Assembly (NCBI GenBank): GCA_031359995.1
Contig: JANMAT010000075.1
Span: forward strand, 1 to 64,000
Source: JANMAT01 sp031359995
GTDB lineage: Bacteria > Actinomycetota > Acidimicrobiia > Acidimicrobiales > Ilumatobacteraceae
Direction: 5' to 3'
Length of the DNA stretch: 64,000 nt
The first letter of the stretch is position 1, and every line of letters begins with the position of its first letter. Shown piece after piece: positions 42,837 through 51,605 of this stretch. The notes under the pieces were generated by a model. The model worked only from the letters and a program-made list of their open reading frames with translations. It was not told where the DNA came from and made no database searches. The translations under genes were made by a program, and so were the position numbers.

Positions 42837-43802
42837 TCAGACCTTGCCGAGGGTGTCAGCGATGGTCTGCACGAACGAGACCACCCGTGGGCCCCACCGC
42901 GACGACGTGTCGGGGTCCAGGATCACCACCCGCTTGGTCTTCACCGCGTCGATGTCGGCCCACCCGGCCCGACCGGCCACGGTGCTGGCGTCCTGCTTCT
43001 CGAACACGCCGTCGGACAGGAAGATCACCTGCGGGTTCGCCTGCACCACGTACTCGTTGTTGAGCTGCGGGTAGCCGGTCTTGTCCTTGTCGGCGGCGTC
43101 GGCGATGTTCTCGACACCGAACAGCGCGTACACCTGGCCGATGAACGAGGCCGACGACGCCGAGTACAGCGTGGTGTCGACCTCGTGGAAGATCTTCACC
43201 GGCTTGGCCGGCACCTTGGCCACCAGTTCCTTGATGTTGGCCCTCATCTGGTCGGCCACACCCTTGGCCTCGTTGCCCTTGCCCACTGCGGTGCCGAGCG
43301 CTTCGAGCTGGCCGTACATGTCGTCGAAGGTGGTGGCCGGGGGCAGCAGCAGCACGGGGATGTTCAGCGCGCCGAGGCTGTCGGTGAGCTTGGCGCCGTT
43401 GTCGCTGATGACGACCAGGTCGGGCTTCTTGGCCGCGATGGCCTCCACGTTGGGTTGGAAGCCCGACAGGTCGGTCTTGGGCGCGTCGGCCGGGTAGTTC
43501 GACTGGTCGTCGACGGCGATCACCTGCTTGCCGGCGCCGATGGCGAACAGCATCTCGGTGGCCGTGGGCGACAGCGACACGATGGCGACGGGCAGCGCCT
43601 TCACCGTGAGCGTGCCGCCGGGCGTGGACACCGTGACCGGGAAGTTCGTGGCCACCGAGGCCGGTGCGGTGGGCGCCCGCGTGGTGGGGGTGGCACCCGC
43701 ACCCGCCTGACCGGCGGGTGTGGATGAGGACGAGCAGGCCGAGACCAGCGCGCCCAGGGTGAGCACGAACGCGCCGAAGCGGCGTCGTGAGACAAGCGTC
43801 AT
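42837..43802 (-). CDS. btuF: cobalamin-binding lipoprotein of the ABC transporter
   Basis: 321 residues. The N-terminus MTLVSRRRFGAFVLT carries a Tat-like SRRRF motif, followed by a lipobox LVSAC (C23) and a T/A/P-rich linker. The mature part is a helical-backbone (PBP2-like) binding protein: AIVSLSPTATEMLFAIGAGK, VEAIAAKKPDLVVISD. ATG 43802 is preferred because GAGGAG then lies 6 nt upstream; ATG 43808 would leave no spacing. It is the first gene after the cobalamin riboswitch. Confidence 0.92.
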   Translation of the reverse strand: MTLVSRRRFGAFVLTLGALVSACSSSSTPAGQAGAGATPTTRAPTAPASVATNFPVTVSTPGGTLTVKALPVAIVSLSPTATEMLFAIGAGKQVIAVDDQSNYPADAPKTDLSGFQPNVEAIAAKKPDLVVISDNGAKLTDSLGALNIPVLLLPPATTFDDMYGQLEALGTAVGKGNEAKGVADQMRANIKELVAKVPAKPVKIFHEVDTTLYSASSASFIGQVYALFGVENIADAADKDKTGYPQLNNEYVVQANPQVIFLSDGVFEKQDASTVAGRAGWADIDAVKTKRVVILDPDTSSRWGPRVVSFVQTIADTLGKV

Positions 43803-43842
43803 GTCCATCTCCTCGTGGCATTGACGGGGTTCGATTGGATCT

Positions 43843-44012
43843 GCAGCCGGTCTCCTGGCTCCCGGGTCGACGCTCGCCTCGCCTTCCCGGGTGCTCGCGC
43901 ACCCAGTGGCTCCGTCACTCACGAACAGGGTCGTGCGGTGGAGGTTTGCTCACCGGTCACAGTGGCGGGTCCGCGTCGGATTCGCACCGACTTCCCGAAC
44001 ACTGCAGATCGC
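43843..44012 (-). promoter_or_regulatory. cobalamin riboswitch
   Basis: On the minus strand this leader contains the landmarks of the AdoCbl aptamer in order: GGAAG (43995-43991) with GGTGCGAATCC, GCCACTGTGA (43966-43957), and the B12 box GAGCCAGGAGACCGGC (43861-43846). It ends about 40 nt before the btuF start, so it probably represses btuFCD-cobOUST when the coenzyme is plentiful. Confidence 0.95.
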
Positions 44013-44084
44013 CGTCGACCGTACTTGCTGGCCACTGGCCTGTCCATTGACCGATGCGGCGGGCGGGGCCACCCCCCGACGGCC

Positions 44085-44090
44085 TAGCCT
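44085..44090 (+). promoter_or_regulatory. -10 box TAGCCT of prfA
   Basis: TAGCCT ends 8 nt before GTG 44099, which supports that start and a leaderless mRNA for prfA-prmC. Confidence 0.5.
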
Positions 44091-44098
44091 GGCCGATC

Positions 44099-45172
44099 GT
44101 GCTCGACCGTCTCTCCGGCCTCGAGGCCGAGTACGAGGCCATCGAGGTGCAGCTCACCGACCCCGCCGTCCTCGGCGACCAGACCCGTCTCGTGACCCTG
44201 TCGCGTCGGTACAAGGAGCTCGGCCCCATGGTCGCCCTGGTGCGCCGGCACCGGGCCCGGGTCGACGACCTCACGACGGCCCGCGAGATGCTGGTCACGG
44301 CCGAGGGCGACGACCGCGACATGCTGCGCAACGAGATCGACGGGGCCGAGGCCGAGCTGGCCGAACTGGAGGAGCAGGTCCGCCTCATGCTCCTGCCCAA
44401 GGACCCCAACGACGGCAAGGCCGTCATCATGGAGATCCGCGGCGCCGAGGGCGGCGAGGAAGCGAACCTGTTCGCCCGTGACCTGTTCGAGATGTACCAG
44501 GGCTACGCCGCCCGGAGGGGCTGGCAGCTGTCGGTGCTGGCGGCCGACGTGAGCGACCTGGGTGGCTACAACCAGGTCGTGTACGAGATCCGTGGCGGCG
44601 ACGCCTGGAGCCACCTCAAGTACGAGGGCGGTCCGCACCGCGTGCAGCGCGTGCCGGTGACGGAGAGCCAGGGCCGTGTGCACACGTCGTCGGCCACGGT
44701 GTTGGTGCTGCCCGAGGCCGAGGAGGTCGACGTCGACATCGACCCGGGGGATCTGGTCATCGACACCTACCGGGCGTCGTCGGCCGGCGGCCAGCACGTG
44801 AACACCACCGACTCCGCCGTGCGCATCACTCACAAGCCGAGCGGCGTGGTCGTCACCATGCAGGACGAGCGCAGCCAGCTGCAGAACCGGGCCCGCGCGC
44901 TCATGGTGCTGCGCTCCCGGTTGTTGCAGCGGCAACAGGACCGGGTCGCGTCGGAGCAGGCGGCCGAACGCAAGTCCCAGGTCGGCGGCGGCGGGCGCAG
45001 CGAGAAGATCCGTACCTACAGCTTCAAGGAGAACCGCCTCACCGACCACCGCATCGGCCTCACGATCTACCGGCTCGAAGCCGTGCTCGGCGGCGATCTC
45101 GACGAGGTGGTCGAGGCGCTGGCCGCCGACGAGCGCAGCCGGCAGCTGGCCGAGGGCGACGAGAAGGGTTGA
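44099..45172 (+). CDS. prfA: peptide chain release factor 1
   Basis: 357 residues, normal length. It ends translation at UAA and UAG. The GGQ motif is at 230-232 in SSAGGQHVNTTDSAVRITH. The codon-recognition motif is the P-x-T form RVPVTES (PVT in place of the usual PAT). The N-terminal coiled domain and C-terminal SEKIRTYSFKENRLTDHRIG are present. GTG 44099 follows a -10 box; upstream frame starts would overlap the riboswitch promoter region. Its stop overlaps the prmC TTG/GTG region. Confidence 0.97.
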   Translation: MLDRLSGLEAEYEAIEVQLTDPAVLGDQTRLVTLSRRYKELGPMVALVRRHRARVDDLTTAREMLVTAEGDDRDMLRNEIDGAEAELAELEEQVRLMLLPKDPNDGKAVIMEIRGAEGGEEANLFARDLFEMYQGYAARRGWQLSVLAADVSDLGGYNQVVYEIRGGDAWSHLKYEGGPHRVQRVPVTESQGRVHTSSATVLVLPEAEEVDVDIDPGDLVIDTYRASSAGGQHVNTTDSAVRITHKPSGVVVTMQDERSQLQNRARALMVLRSRLLQRQQDRVASEQAAERKSQVGGGGRSEKIRTYSFKENRLTDHRIGLTIYRLEAVLGGDLDEVVEALAADERSRQLAEGDEKG

Positions 45173-45174
45173 CG

Positions 45175-46101
45175 GTGACCGACGAGGCGACGGTGACCTG
45201 GCGGGAGCTGCTGGCCGAGACCGCGGCCCGGGTCGGGTCGCCGACCGAGGCCCGGTGGATCACCCAGGCCGCCGCGGGTCGGGACCTGACCGAATGGGTC
45301 CGGGGCCTCGACGAACCGGCCACCGAGCGGGCCGTGGCCCGGCTCGATGCCATGGTCGACCGGCGGCTCACCGGTGAGCCGGTCCAGTACGTGATCGGTT
45401 CGTGGCCGTTCCGGCGCGTCGAGGTGATGGTCGACCGGCGGGTCCTGATCCCCCGACCCGAGACCGAGGAGCTCGTCGAGGTCGCCCTCGACCTGGCCCG
45501 GGCCATGCCAGCGCCGGTCGTCGCGGTCGACCTGGGCACCGGCTCGGGGGCTATCGCCCTGTCGCTGGCCGCCGAAATGCCCCTCGGTTCCGTCACGGTG
45601 TGGGCCACCGACGTGTCGGCCGACGCTCTCGATGTGGCGCGGGCGAACCTGGCCGGCCTCGGACGCCCGGCCACCCACGTCCGGACGGTCGAAGGATCCT
45701 GGTACGACGCATTGCCGGCAGACTTGATGGGCGCGTTGGACCTGCTCGTCGCCAACCCACCATATGTTGCACCGGGCGACGAGGTGGACGAGGCGGTGGC
45801 GATGTGGGAACCACGTCAGGCGTTGTGGTCGGGCGATGACGGGCTGGCGGCGATCGACGAGATCGTGGCCGGTGCGCCGAGGTGGCTCCGCCCCGGTGGG
45901 TGGTTGGTGATGGAGATCGGATCGGCGCAGGGCGGTGCCGTCGCGGCGCGCCTGACGGCAGCCGGCCTCACGGCGGTCGAGGTGCGGCCCGACAGCCAGG
46001 GGCACGACCGCATCGCGGTCGCCCGGCGCGCGGTGGCCGACGCCCCGAACGCGGCAACAATGGACGAGATCCCGCGGGCGGCGGGCCAAGGTCGAAGGTG
46101 A
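45175..46101 (+). CDS. prmC: release factor glutamine methyltransferase
   Basis: 308 residues. It methylates the glutamine of the GGQ motif in release factors, so it serves the prfA product directly. It has an N-terminal helical domain (GEPVQYVIGSWPF), SAM motif I AVDLGTGSGAIALSLA and the NPPY motif (N194) in LLVANPPYVAPG. GTG 45175 is used; TTG 45169, overlapping the prfA stop in TTGA, is an alternative. The next gene overlaps or abuts its stop. Confidence 0.95.
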   Translation: MTDEATVTWRELLAETAARVGSPTEARWITQAAAGRDLTEWVRGLDEPATERAVARLDAMVDRRLTGEPVQYVIGSWPFRRVEVMVDRRVLIPRPETEELVEVALDLARAMPAPVVAVDLGTGSGAIALSLAAEMPLGSVTVWATDVSADALDVARANLAGLGRPATHVRTVEGSWYDALPADLMGALDLLVANPPYVAPGDEVDEAVAMWEPRQALWSGDDGLAAIDEIVAGAPRWLRPGGWLVMEIGSAQGGAVAARLTAAGLTAVEVRPDSQGHDRIAVARRAVADAPNAATMDEIPRAAGQGRR

Positions 46102-46106
46102 GAGCA

Positions 46107-47876
46107 GTGGCTCGACAGCGAGACATCGACGAAGACGAGTTCGACGTCGAAGACGACGAAGAGGGTGGCCTCGGCGGGCGCCGGCGTCTGCTGTACCTCG
46201 GTGGGGCCGTCATCGCGGTGGCGGCCGCGGTCATCGCCGGGTTCCTCATCGTGCGCCAGCAGCAGGCCGCCGACGCGCCTACGTACACGGTCACCACGCG
46301 GCTGGTGGAACTGCCCACCACGGCCGCGCTGGTGCCGGAGTCGTTCACCTGCCCGGCCAACGGCCGGGGTCCGGTGCCGTGGACCGCGGGCGTCAAGCCG
46401 GGTACGAACAGCGGGGCCGGCAGTGGCCAGCTCGCCGCCGCCCTGATCACCGTGGTCGCCCCGCCCAACGCCAAGGGACCGTCCGACCTCAGCGCCATGG
46501 TGTGGCTGTCGTCGGCTACCAACCAGTCCAAGGTCGGCTTCGACAAGGACGTGCCCTTGTGCGCGTTCGTCGACACCGGCGCGCTGGCCTCCAGCCTGGA
46601 GCAGAGCGAGGCCGCCACCGGTGCGGTCGAGGTGCTCACCTCGCCTCCGGCCGACGCCAAGGAGAAGCGGGCCGGCACCTACGCCGACGTCAGCGTGGCC
46701 GGGCTCGAACCCGGCCGCAGCGCCGCGGTCGTGATCGTGGGCAAGCTGGCGCCGTTCACCGGCATCGCGCAGGGCGTGCTCGAGGCCAAGGTGCTCGTCG
46801 TGGCCGCCTCGCAGTCGGGCGCCCGCATCACGCCCGGCGGCCGTGACGCCCGCGCCAACGTGGGCAGCAACACCGAAGACGGCGCCGTCGCCGTCACCCT
46901 CGACACCGACCGCGAGCTGTGGACCCGTGGTCAGCCGGTGGTCGTGCGCATGCGCATCACCAACACCCAGCCCACCGCCGCGCTCGGCGCGGTCACGGCC
47001 AAGGCCCGGTGGGACGCCGGGCTCGTGCAGGTGAAGTTCACCGTGCAGGACACCGCCGGCGCGCCGACCGAGTGCAAGCAGGACGGCAGCGAGATCACCT
47101 GCTCGACCGAGTTCCTGGCGCCGGGCGAGGAGGTCACCGTGGTGCTCGACGGGACCGTGGCCCCCGACGCCGTCACCCAGTTCACGGCCAAGGGCGCCAA
47201 GTGCGCGCCGCGGGCCACCGACATCTGCGTGAGGGCCGAGATCCCCGAGCTGTCGGGCGAGGCCCGCGACTGGGCCAGCACCGAACTGGCCGGCAACGTC
47301 GCCGCCGACACCGTGCTGGGCATCACCAAGCTGCCCGCCGGCGTGGCCGACCACGTGCGCGCCGGTGAGCTCACCCGCTTCATCTTCCTGGTCACCGCCA
47401 GCCAGGGCCAGGCCCTCAAGGACGTGCGCCTGGTCGACCCCGGCTGCGCCAACCCCGCCTTCGTGAGCGGCGACGTGAACCTCAACGAGATCCTCGACGC
47501 CGGCGAGACCTGGCAGTACGACTGCATCGCGCCGGCGCCGCGCGACGCCGACGCCGAGATCGCGGTGAGCGGCGTGTCCACCCAGGCCGGGAGCCAGACC
47601 GTGCGGGCCAGCGGCCAGCTCGCGGTGCCCGTCTACGACCCCAAGCTCGACCTCGCCGCCGGCACCGGGAGCGATCCCACGGTCGTGGTCACCAACGCCG
47701 GCAACGTGACGCTGCGCAGCCTGGCCGTGGTGGGCCGGGGCTGCGAGCTCACCACCGACGCGCCGCTGCCGCCGGGCGGCAGCCTCACCATCGCCTGCCG
47801 GTCCACCACGGGCCTGCTGCGGGTGTTCGGCGTCGATCCCGCCGGCGAGGCCATCACCGGATCGCTCGACGCCTGA
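46107..47876 (+). CDS. single-pass surface protein with DUF11-like domains
   Basis: 589 residues. An acidic cytoplasmic start (DIDEDEFDVEDDEEGG) is followed by one membrane helix (LLYLGGAVIAVAAAVIAGFL). The long extracytoplasmic part has beta-sandwich units of DUF11 type: LWTRGQPVVVRMRITNTQPT, ITCSTEFLAPGEEVTVVLDG, LTRFIFLVTASQGQALKDVR, GETWQYDCIAP. A few cysteines could form disulfides. GTG 46107 has AAGGTGAGA upstream; GTG 46098, within the prmC stop (GTGA), is possible. Probable surface or wall-spanning protein; function unknown. Confidence 0.7.
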   Translation: MARQRDIDEDEFDVEDDEEGGLGGRRRLLYLGGAVIAVAAAVIAGFLIVRQQQAADAPTYTVTTRLVELPTTAALVPESFTCPANGRGPVPWTAGVKPGTNSGAGSGQLAAALITVVAPPNAKGPSDLSAMVWLSSATNQSKVGFDKDVPLCAFVDTGALASSLEQSEAATGAVEVLTSPPADAKEKRAGTYADVSVAGLEPGRSAAVVIVGKLAPFTGIAQGVLEAKVLVVAASQSGARITPGGRDARANVGSNTEDGAVAVTLDTDRELWTRGQPVVVRMRITNTQPTAALGAVTAKARWDAGLVQVKFTVQDTAGAPTECKQDGSEITCSTEFLAPGEEVTVVLDGTVAPDAVTQFTAKGAKCAPRATDICVRAEIPELSGEARDWASTELAGNVAADTVLGITKLPAGVADHVRAGELTRFIFLVTASQGQALKDVRLVDPGCANPAFVSGDVNLNEILDAGETWQYDCIAPAPRDADAEIAVSGVSTQAGSQTVRASGQLAVPVYDPKLDLAAGTGSDPTVVVTNAGNVTLRSLAVVGRGCELTTDAPLPPGGSLTIACRSTTGLLRVFGVDPAGEAITGSLDA

Positions 47877-47896
47877 CGCCTGCTGACGCCTGGTGC

Positions 47897-49978
47897 TCAG
47901 CGGGCGAGGGCGTCGGCCAGGAAGGCGAGCTGCAGCAGCAACAGGTTCTCGGCCACGACCTCCTGCGGAGTCATGTGGGTGACGCCGCTCAACGGCAGCA
48001 CCTGGTGGGGGCGCCCGGCGGCCAGCAGCGCCGACGACAGCTGCAGCGTGTGGGCGGCGACCACGTTGTCGTCGGCGAGGCCGTGCACCATGAGCAACGG
48101 GCGTTCGAGCCGCGCCGCGTCGCTGAGCAGCGACGCGCGGTCGTACGGCGCCGGGTTGCGGCTCGGGTTGCCGAGGTAGCGCTCGGTGTAGTGCGTGTCG
48201 TAGAGCCGCCACTCGGTCACGGGTGCACCGGCGATGGCGGCGTGGAACACGTCGGGCCGGCGCAGCACGGCCAGCGCGGCCAGGTAGCCGCCGAAGCTCC
48301 ACCCACGGATGGCCACGCGACCGAGGTCGAGTTGGGGGTGGTCGGCGGCCACCGCGTGCAGGGCGTCGATCTGGTCCTCCAGCACCGGGCCGGCCAGGTC
48401 GAAACGAACTGAGCGCTCCCACTCGCTGCCCCGCCCGGGCGTGCCGCGCCCGTCGGTGACGACGACGGCGTAGCCCTGGTCGGCGAACCACTGACTCGAC
48501 AGGTAGGCGGCGCGGCTGGCCACCACGCGCTGGGCGTGGGGGCCACCGTACGGGTCGAGCAGCACGGGCAGCCGGGCGTCGGCCGGCGCGTCGTGGGGGA
48601 GCAGCAGCGCGGTGGCCAGCCGGCGCGGACCGAGCCGGAGCAGTGTGACGTTCGGGCGCACGAGGGGCGTCTCGGCGTGGTTGGCGATCTCGGTGCCGCC
48701 GAGCACGCTGATGCTGGCCCGCTCGGCACCCAGGTGCACGCGCCGCACCACGATGGTGGAGCCGCCGACCCATGCCGTGTGCACGCCGGACTCGCGGGTG
48801 AGCAGCTCGAGCCCGCGCTCCTCGTTCCACACGGCCACGTGCTGCACGGTGGCGTCGGCGACCGGGTTGCACGCCACGATCACGTCGGTGCCCTGCACCC
48901 CGAGCACGGCTCGGATCTGCACGTCGGGCGGGGTGACGGGCAGCCCGGCGACCACGAGCCGGCGGGCGCCTCCCCAGTCGGCGGCCATCACGAGACGGCC
49001 GTCGTCGAGCCAGTTGGGCGTGCCGCCCACCAGCTCGACCCACACCTGGTCGCGGTCGACGAACACCTCGGCGGTGGTGCCGTCGTCGGGGTCGGCCTTC
49101 ATGACCACGAGCTCGCCCTGGTCGCGCGTCTGCAGCACGAGGTGCAGCCCGTGCGAGGACCACGCGACGTTGGCCAGGTACTCGAAGCGCACGCGGTCCC
49201 ACGTGACCTCGCGCTGGTGGCCGGCGAGGTCGATGACGAACAGGTGCACCTGCGCGTTGGGCGTACCCGCGGCGGGGTAGCGGTGCACGGCGGGCACCGT
49301 GGCCGGGTTGGCCGGATCGGCGATGTGCCACTCCTGCACGCCGTCCACGTCGACCCGGGTGACGGCCAGGCGCTCGCCGTCGGGCGACCACCAGTAGCCG
49401 CGGCCGCGGTTCATCTCCTCGGCGGCGACGAACTCGGCCGAACCCCAGGAGACGGTCGGCTCGTTGAGTCCGGTGCCGGCCAGCTCGCGGCTGCTGCCGT
49501 CGAGCTCGGCGATGCGCAGACTGCGGCCGCACACGTAGGCCACGCGCCGGGCCTGCGGATCGGGCCGGGGGTCGAACACCGGACCGGTCACCTCGAGCTC
49601 GCGGGCCGTGGCCGACACCAGCCCGGCCACGAACAGCCGGCCGGCCAGTGCGAAGGCGGCCACCATGCCGCGCCCGTCGGTGGCGTAGGCGACCACGCCG
49701 CCGGCGCCCTCGCGGGCCCGCTCGCGGCGGGCCCGCTCCGCGGGCGGCAAGTCGTCCATGTCGTCGCCGGCCAACAGCACGAGCGGGTCGGCCACGAGCT
49801 GCTCGGCGCCGGTGAGCACGTCGAGCACCCACAGGCAGTTGACCGGGTCGCTGCCGCCGCGGCTGCGCACGAACGCGACGCGTCGGCCGTCGGCCGACAC
49901 CGTCAACGTACGGGGTTCGCCGAGGGTGAGGCGCTGCGTGCGGGCGTACTGGCGGGGGAAGGTGTCCGCGTCGGTCAC
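47897..49978 (-). CDS. S9 prolyl oligopeptidase / dipeptidyl-peptidase IV-like
   Basis: 693 residues. An N-terminal beta-propeller includes the double-glutamate substrate motif AAEEMNRGRGYWWSPDG of the S9B (DPP IV) branch. The C-terminal alpha/beta hydrolase has S561 in GWSFGGY, with the Asp in HGLADDNV and His in SGVTHMT. No signal peptide, so it is probably cytoplasmic and removes N-terminal dipeptides. The GTG start is 6 nt after a TAGGGT box on the minus strand. Confidence 0.92.
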   Translation of the reverse strand: MTDADTFPRQYARTQRLTLGEPRTLTVSADGRRVAFVRSRGGSDPVNCLWVLDVLTGAEQLVADPLVLLAGDDMDDLPPAERARRERAREGAGGVVAYATDGRGMVAAFALAGRLFVAGLVSATARELEVTGPVFDPRPDPQARRVAYVCGRSLRIAELDGSSRELAGTGLNEPTVSWGSAEFVAAEEMNRGRGYWWSPDGERLAVTRVDVDGVQEWHIADPANPATVPAVHRYPAAGTPNAQVHLFVIDLAGHQREVTWDRVRFEYLANVAWSSHGLHLVLQTRDQGELVVMKADPDDGTTAEVFVDRDQVWVELVGGTPNWLDDGRLVMAADWGGARRLVVAGLPVTPPDVQIRAVLGVQGTDVIVACNPVADATVQHVAVWNEERGLELLTRESGVHTAWVGGSTIVVRRVHLGAERASISVLGGTEIANHAETPLVRPNVTLLRLGPRRLATALLLPHDAPADARLPVLLDPYGGPHAQRVVASRAAYLSSQWFADQGYAVVVTDGRGTPGRGSEWERSVRFDLAGPVLEDQIDALHAVAADHPQLDLGRVAIRGWSFGGYLAALAVLRRPDVFHAAIAGAPVTEWRLYDTHYTERYLGNPSRNPAPYDRASLLSDAARLERPLLMVHGLADDNVVAAHTLQLSSALLAAGRPHQVLPLSGVTHMTPQEVVAENLLLLQLAFLADALAR

Positions 49979-49984
49979 GGCGCA

Positions 49985-49990
49985 ACCCTA
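49985..49990 (-). promoter_or_regulatory. -10 box TAGGGT of the S9 peptidase gene
   Basis: TAGGGT on the minus strand ends 6 nt before GTG 49978, indicating a leaderless transcript. Confidence 0.45.
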
Positions 49991-50022
49991 GGACACGGTC
50001 GGCCCGCGCCGACCCGTGTCGA

Positions 50023-50952
50023 TCAGGCGAAGCTCGCGATCGTCTCGGTGAGGATGGCGAACATGGCCTCGGCGTCCACCGTCTCCTGCAGCACCGCGTT
50101 GTCGGGGTCGCGTTCGCGGATCGGCCGGTTGTCGACCAGGGTCATGCCGCGGGTGTGGGTGCCGTGGACCTCGACGTCGACGTGCACGTCGCGGCGCGTG
50201 AACAGCTCGGGGTGGGTCAGGGCCAGCACGGCGCAGGCGTCGTGCACGGGCGCGCCGACGAAGCCGTGGTTCACGTGCTGGTAGGTGCCGGTGAAGAACA
50301 CGAGCAGGTCGGCCACGATCGTGCCGAGCGGCGTGCCGAGGTCGCGGATGGCCTCGATGCGCGGCGGCGTGGCCTGGGCCTGGTACGTGAGGTTCAGGCC
50401 GCTCATGATGATGGGCACGCCGCTCTCGAACACGATGGCGGCGGCCTCGGGGTCGCACCAGATGTTGAACTCGGCCGCCGGGGTGCGGTTGCCGAAGGTC
50501 GAGCTGCCGCCCATGATCGAGATGCCGGCGATGCGCCCGGCCAGATCGGGCGCAGCCCGTAGGGCGAGGGCGATGTTCGTGCACGGTCCCACGGGCACGA
50601 GCCACACGCCCTCGTGGGCGCGGACCGTGTCGATGATGAAGCCGACCGCGTCGTCGGATGCCGCCGTGCGGGTCAGGGGCGGCAGGGTCGCGCCGTCCAG
50701 CCCGCTCTCGCCGTGGATGTACTCGGCGTGCAGCAGCGGCGCCAGCAGCGGCCGCTCGGCGCCCGAGTGCACCGGCGTGTCGACGCCGAGCAGCTGCGTC
50801 ATCACCAGCGCGTTGGCGGTGGTGCGGGCCAGCGGCGCGTTGCCGTTCACCGTGGTGATGCCGATCAGATCGGTGTGGCGGGCGGCGAGGATGATCGCCA
50901 TCGCGTCGTCGTGGCCAGGATCGCAATCGAGGATGATGGAAGGGCGAGGCAC
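50023..50952 (-). CDS. inosine-uridine-type nucleoside hydrolase
   Basis: 309 residues. The calcium-binding motif ILDCDPGHDDAMAI lies at the N-terminus. Other landmarks are GITTVNGNAPLARTTANALV, VHSGAERPL, FNIWCDPEAAAIVF and VPIIMSGLNLT. It hydrolyses N-glycosidic bonds of nucleosides in salvage. The exact nucleoside preference is not readable. The GTG start follows a TAGGGT box by 8 nt. It lies 44 nt upstream of the S9 gene but each has its own promoter box. Confidence 0.93.
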   Translation of the reverse strand: MPRPSIILDCDPGHDDAMAIILAARHTDLIGITTVNGNAPLARTTANALVMTQLLGVDTPVHSGAERPLLAPLLHAEYIHGESGLDGATLPPLTRTAASDDAVGFIIDTVRAHEGVWLVPVGPCTNIALALRAAPDLAGRIAGISIMGGSSTFGNRTPAAEFNIWCDPEAAAIVFESGVPIIMSGLNLTYQAQATPPRIEAIRDLGTPLGTIVADLLVFFTGTYQHVNHGFVGAPVHDACAVLALTHPELFTRRDVHVDVEVHGTHTRGMTLVDNRPIRERDPDNAVLQETVDAEAMFAILTETIASFA

Positions 50953-50960
50953 GGCGTCCG

Positions 50961-50966
50961 ACCCTA
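50961..50966 (-). promoter_or_regulatory. -10 box TAGGGT of the nucleoside hydrolase gene
   Basis: TAGGGT on the minus strand ends 8 nt before GTG 50952. Confidence 0.45.
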
Positions 50967-51077
50967 ACGGTGGCGCTGGTGTCCCTCGCTCATGGCCGCC
51001 TCGCTCGACCGGGCTCCGACCGGTCGGAACTTCCGACCGTACCCGTCGGAGTCGGCGGGGTGCGACGATGAAGGGGC

Positions 51078-51605
51078 ATGGCCGCCACCGAACCCCTCGG
51101 AGCCGACCAGGTCCTCGACCTCTACGACCGGGCCCTGCCCCAGGTGTACGGCTACCTCGTGCGCCGCTGCGGGAGCGACGCAGTGGCCGAGGACCTCACC
51201 TCGGAGACGTTCATGGCGGCGGTGGCCGCCTGCCGACGGGGTGAGGCCCCCCGGCTGAGCGTCGGCTGGCTGGTGAGCGTGGCCCGCAACAAGCTGGTCG
51301 ACCACTGGCGGCGCCAGGCGGCCGAGGAGCGCCGGCTCGAAGCGGTGGCCGTGCTCGAACCCGACGGGCCGCTCGGGGTCGATCCCTCCGAGATGAGCGA
51401 ACGCCGGGCGCTGGCCGTGCTGGCGGGTCTGGGCCCCCACCACCGCGCCGCCCTCACGCTGCGCTACCTCGACAACCTGGGCGTGCCCCAGGTGGCCGCC
51501 GAGCTGGGTCGCACGGTGCACGCCACCGAGGCCCTGCTGGTGCGGGCCCGCCACGCCTTCCGAACCGCGTACGCCCGACCCGCGGGGAGCGACCATGCCG
51601 GTTGA
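51078..51605 (+). CDS. ECF RNA polymerase sigma factor
   Basis: 175 residues. Region 2 is LYDRALPQVYGYLVRRCGSD with AEDLTSETFMAAVAA and SVARNKLVDHWRRQAAEERR. Region 4 is GLGPHHRAALTLRYLDNLGV with VAAELGRTVHATEALLVRAR. A GACGAT box (51064-51069) lies 8 nt before the ATG. The stop overlaps the next gene by 11 nt, so the sigma factor and the VOC protein are probably made together. No classical anti-sigma gene is present. Confidence 0.92.
   Translation: MAATEPLGADQVLDLYDRALPQVYGYLVRRCGSDAVAEDLTSETFMAAVAACRRGEAPRLSVGWLVSVARNKLVDHWRRQAAEERRLEAVAVLEPDGPLGVDPSEMSERRALAVLAGLGPHHRAALTLRYLDNLGVPQVAAELGRTVHATEALLVRARHAFRTAYARPAGSDHAG

Noticed and set aside
43957..43995. TTCGCACC/GGTGCGAA sequence resembling a tRNA T-loop
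   Set aside because: It is part of the cobalamin aptamer, supported by the B12 box and the neighbouring GGAAG and CACTG elements; no cloverleaf forms.
45816..49985. A 1389-codon open frame on the minus strand
   Set aside because: It lies opposite prmC and the surface-protein gene and out of frame with the S9 peptidase. Its composition (R/A/G/P-rich, no domain) is that of a GC-rich shadow frame.
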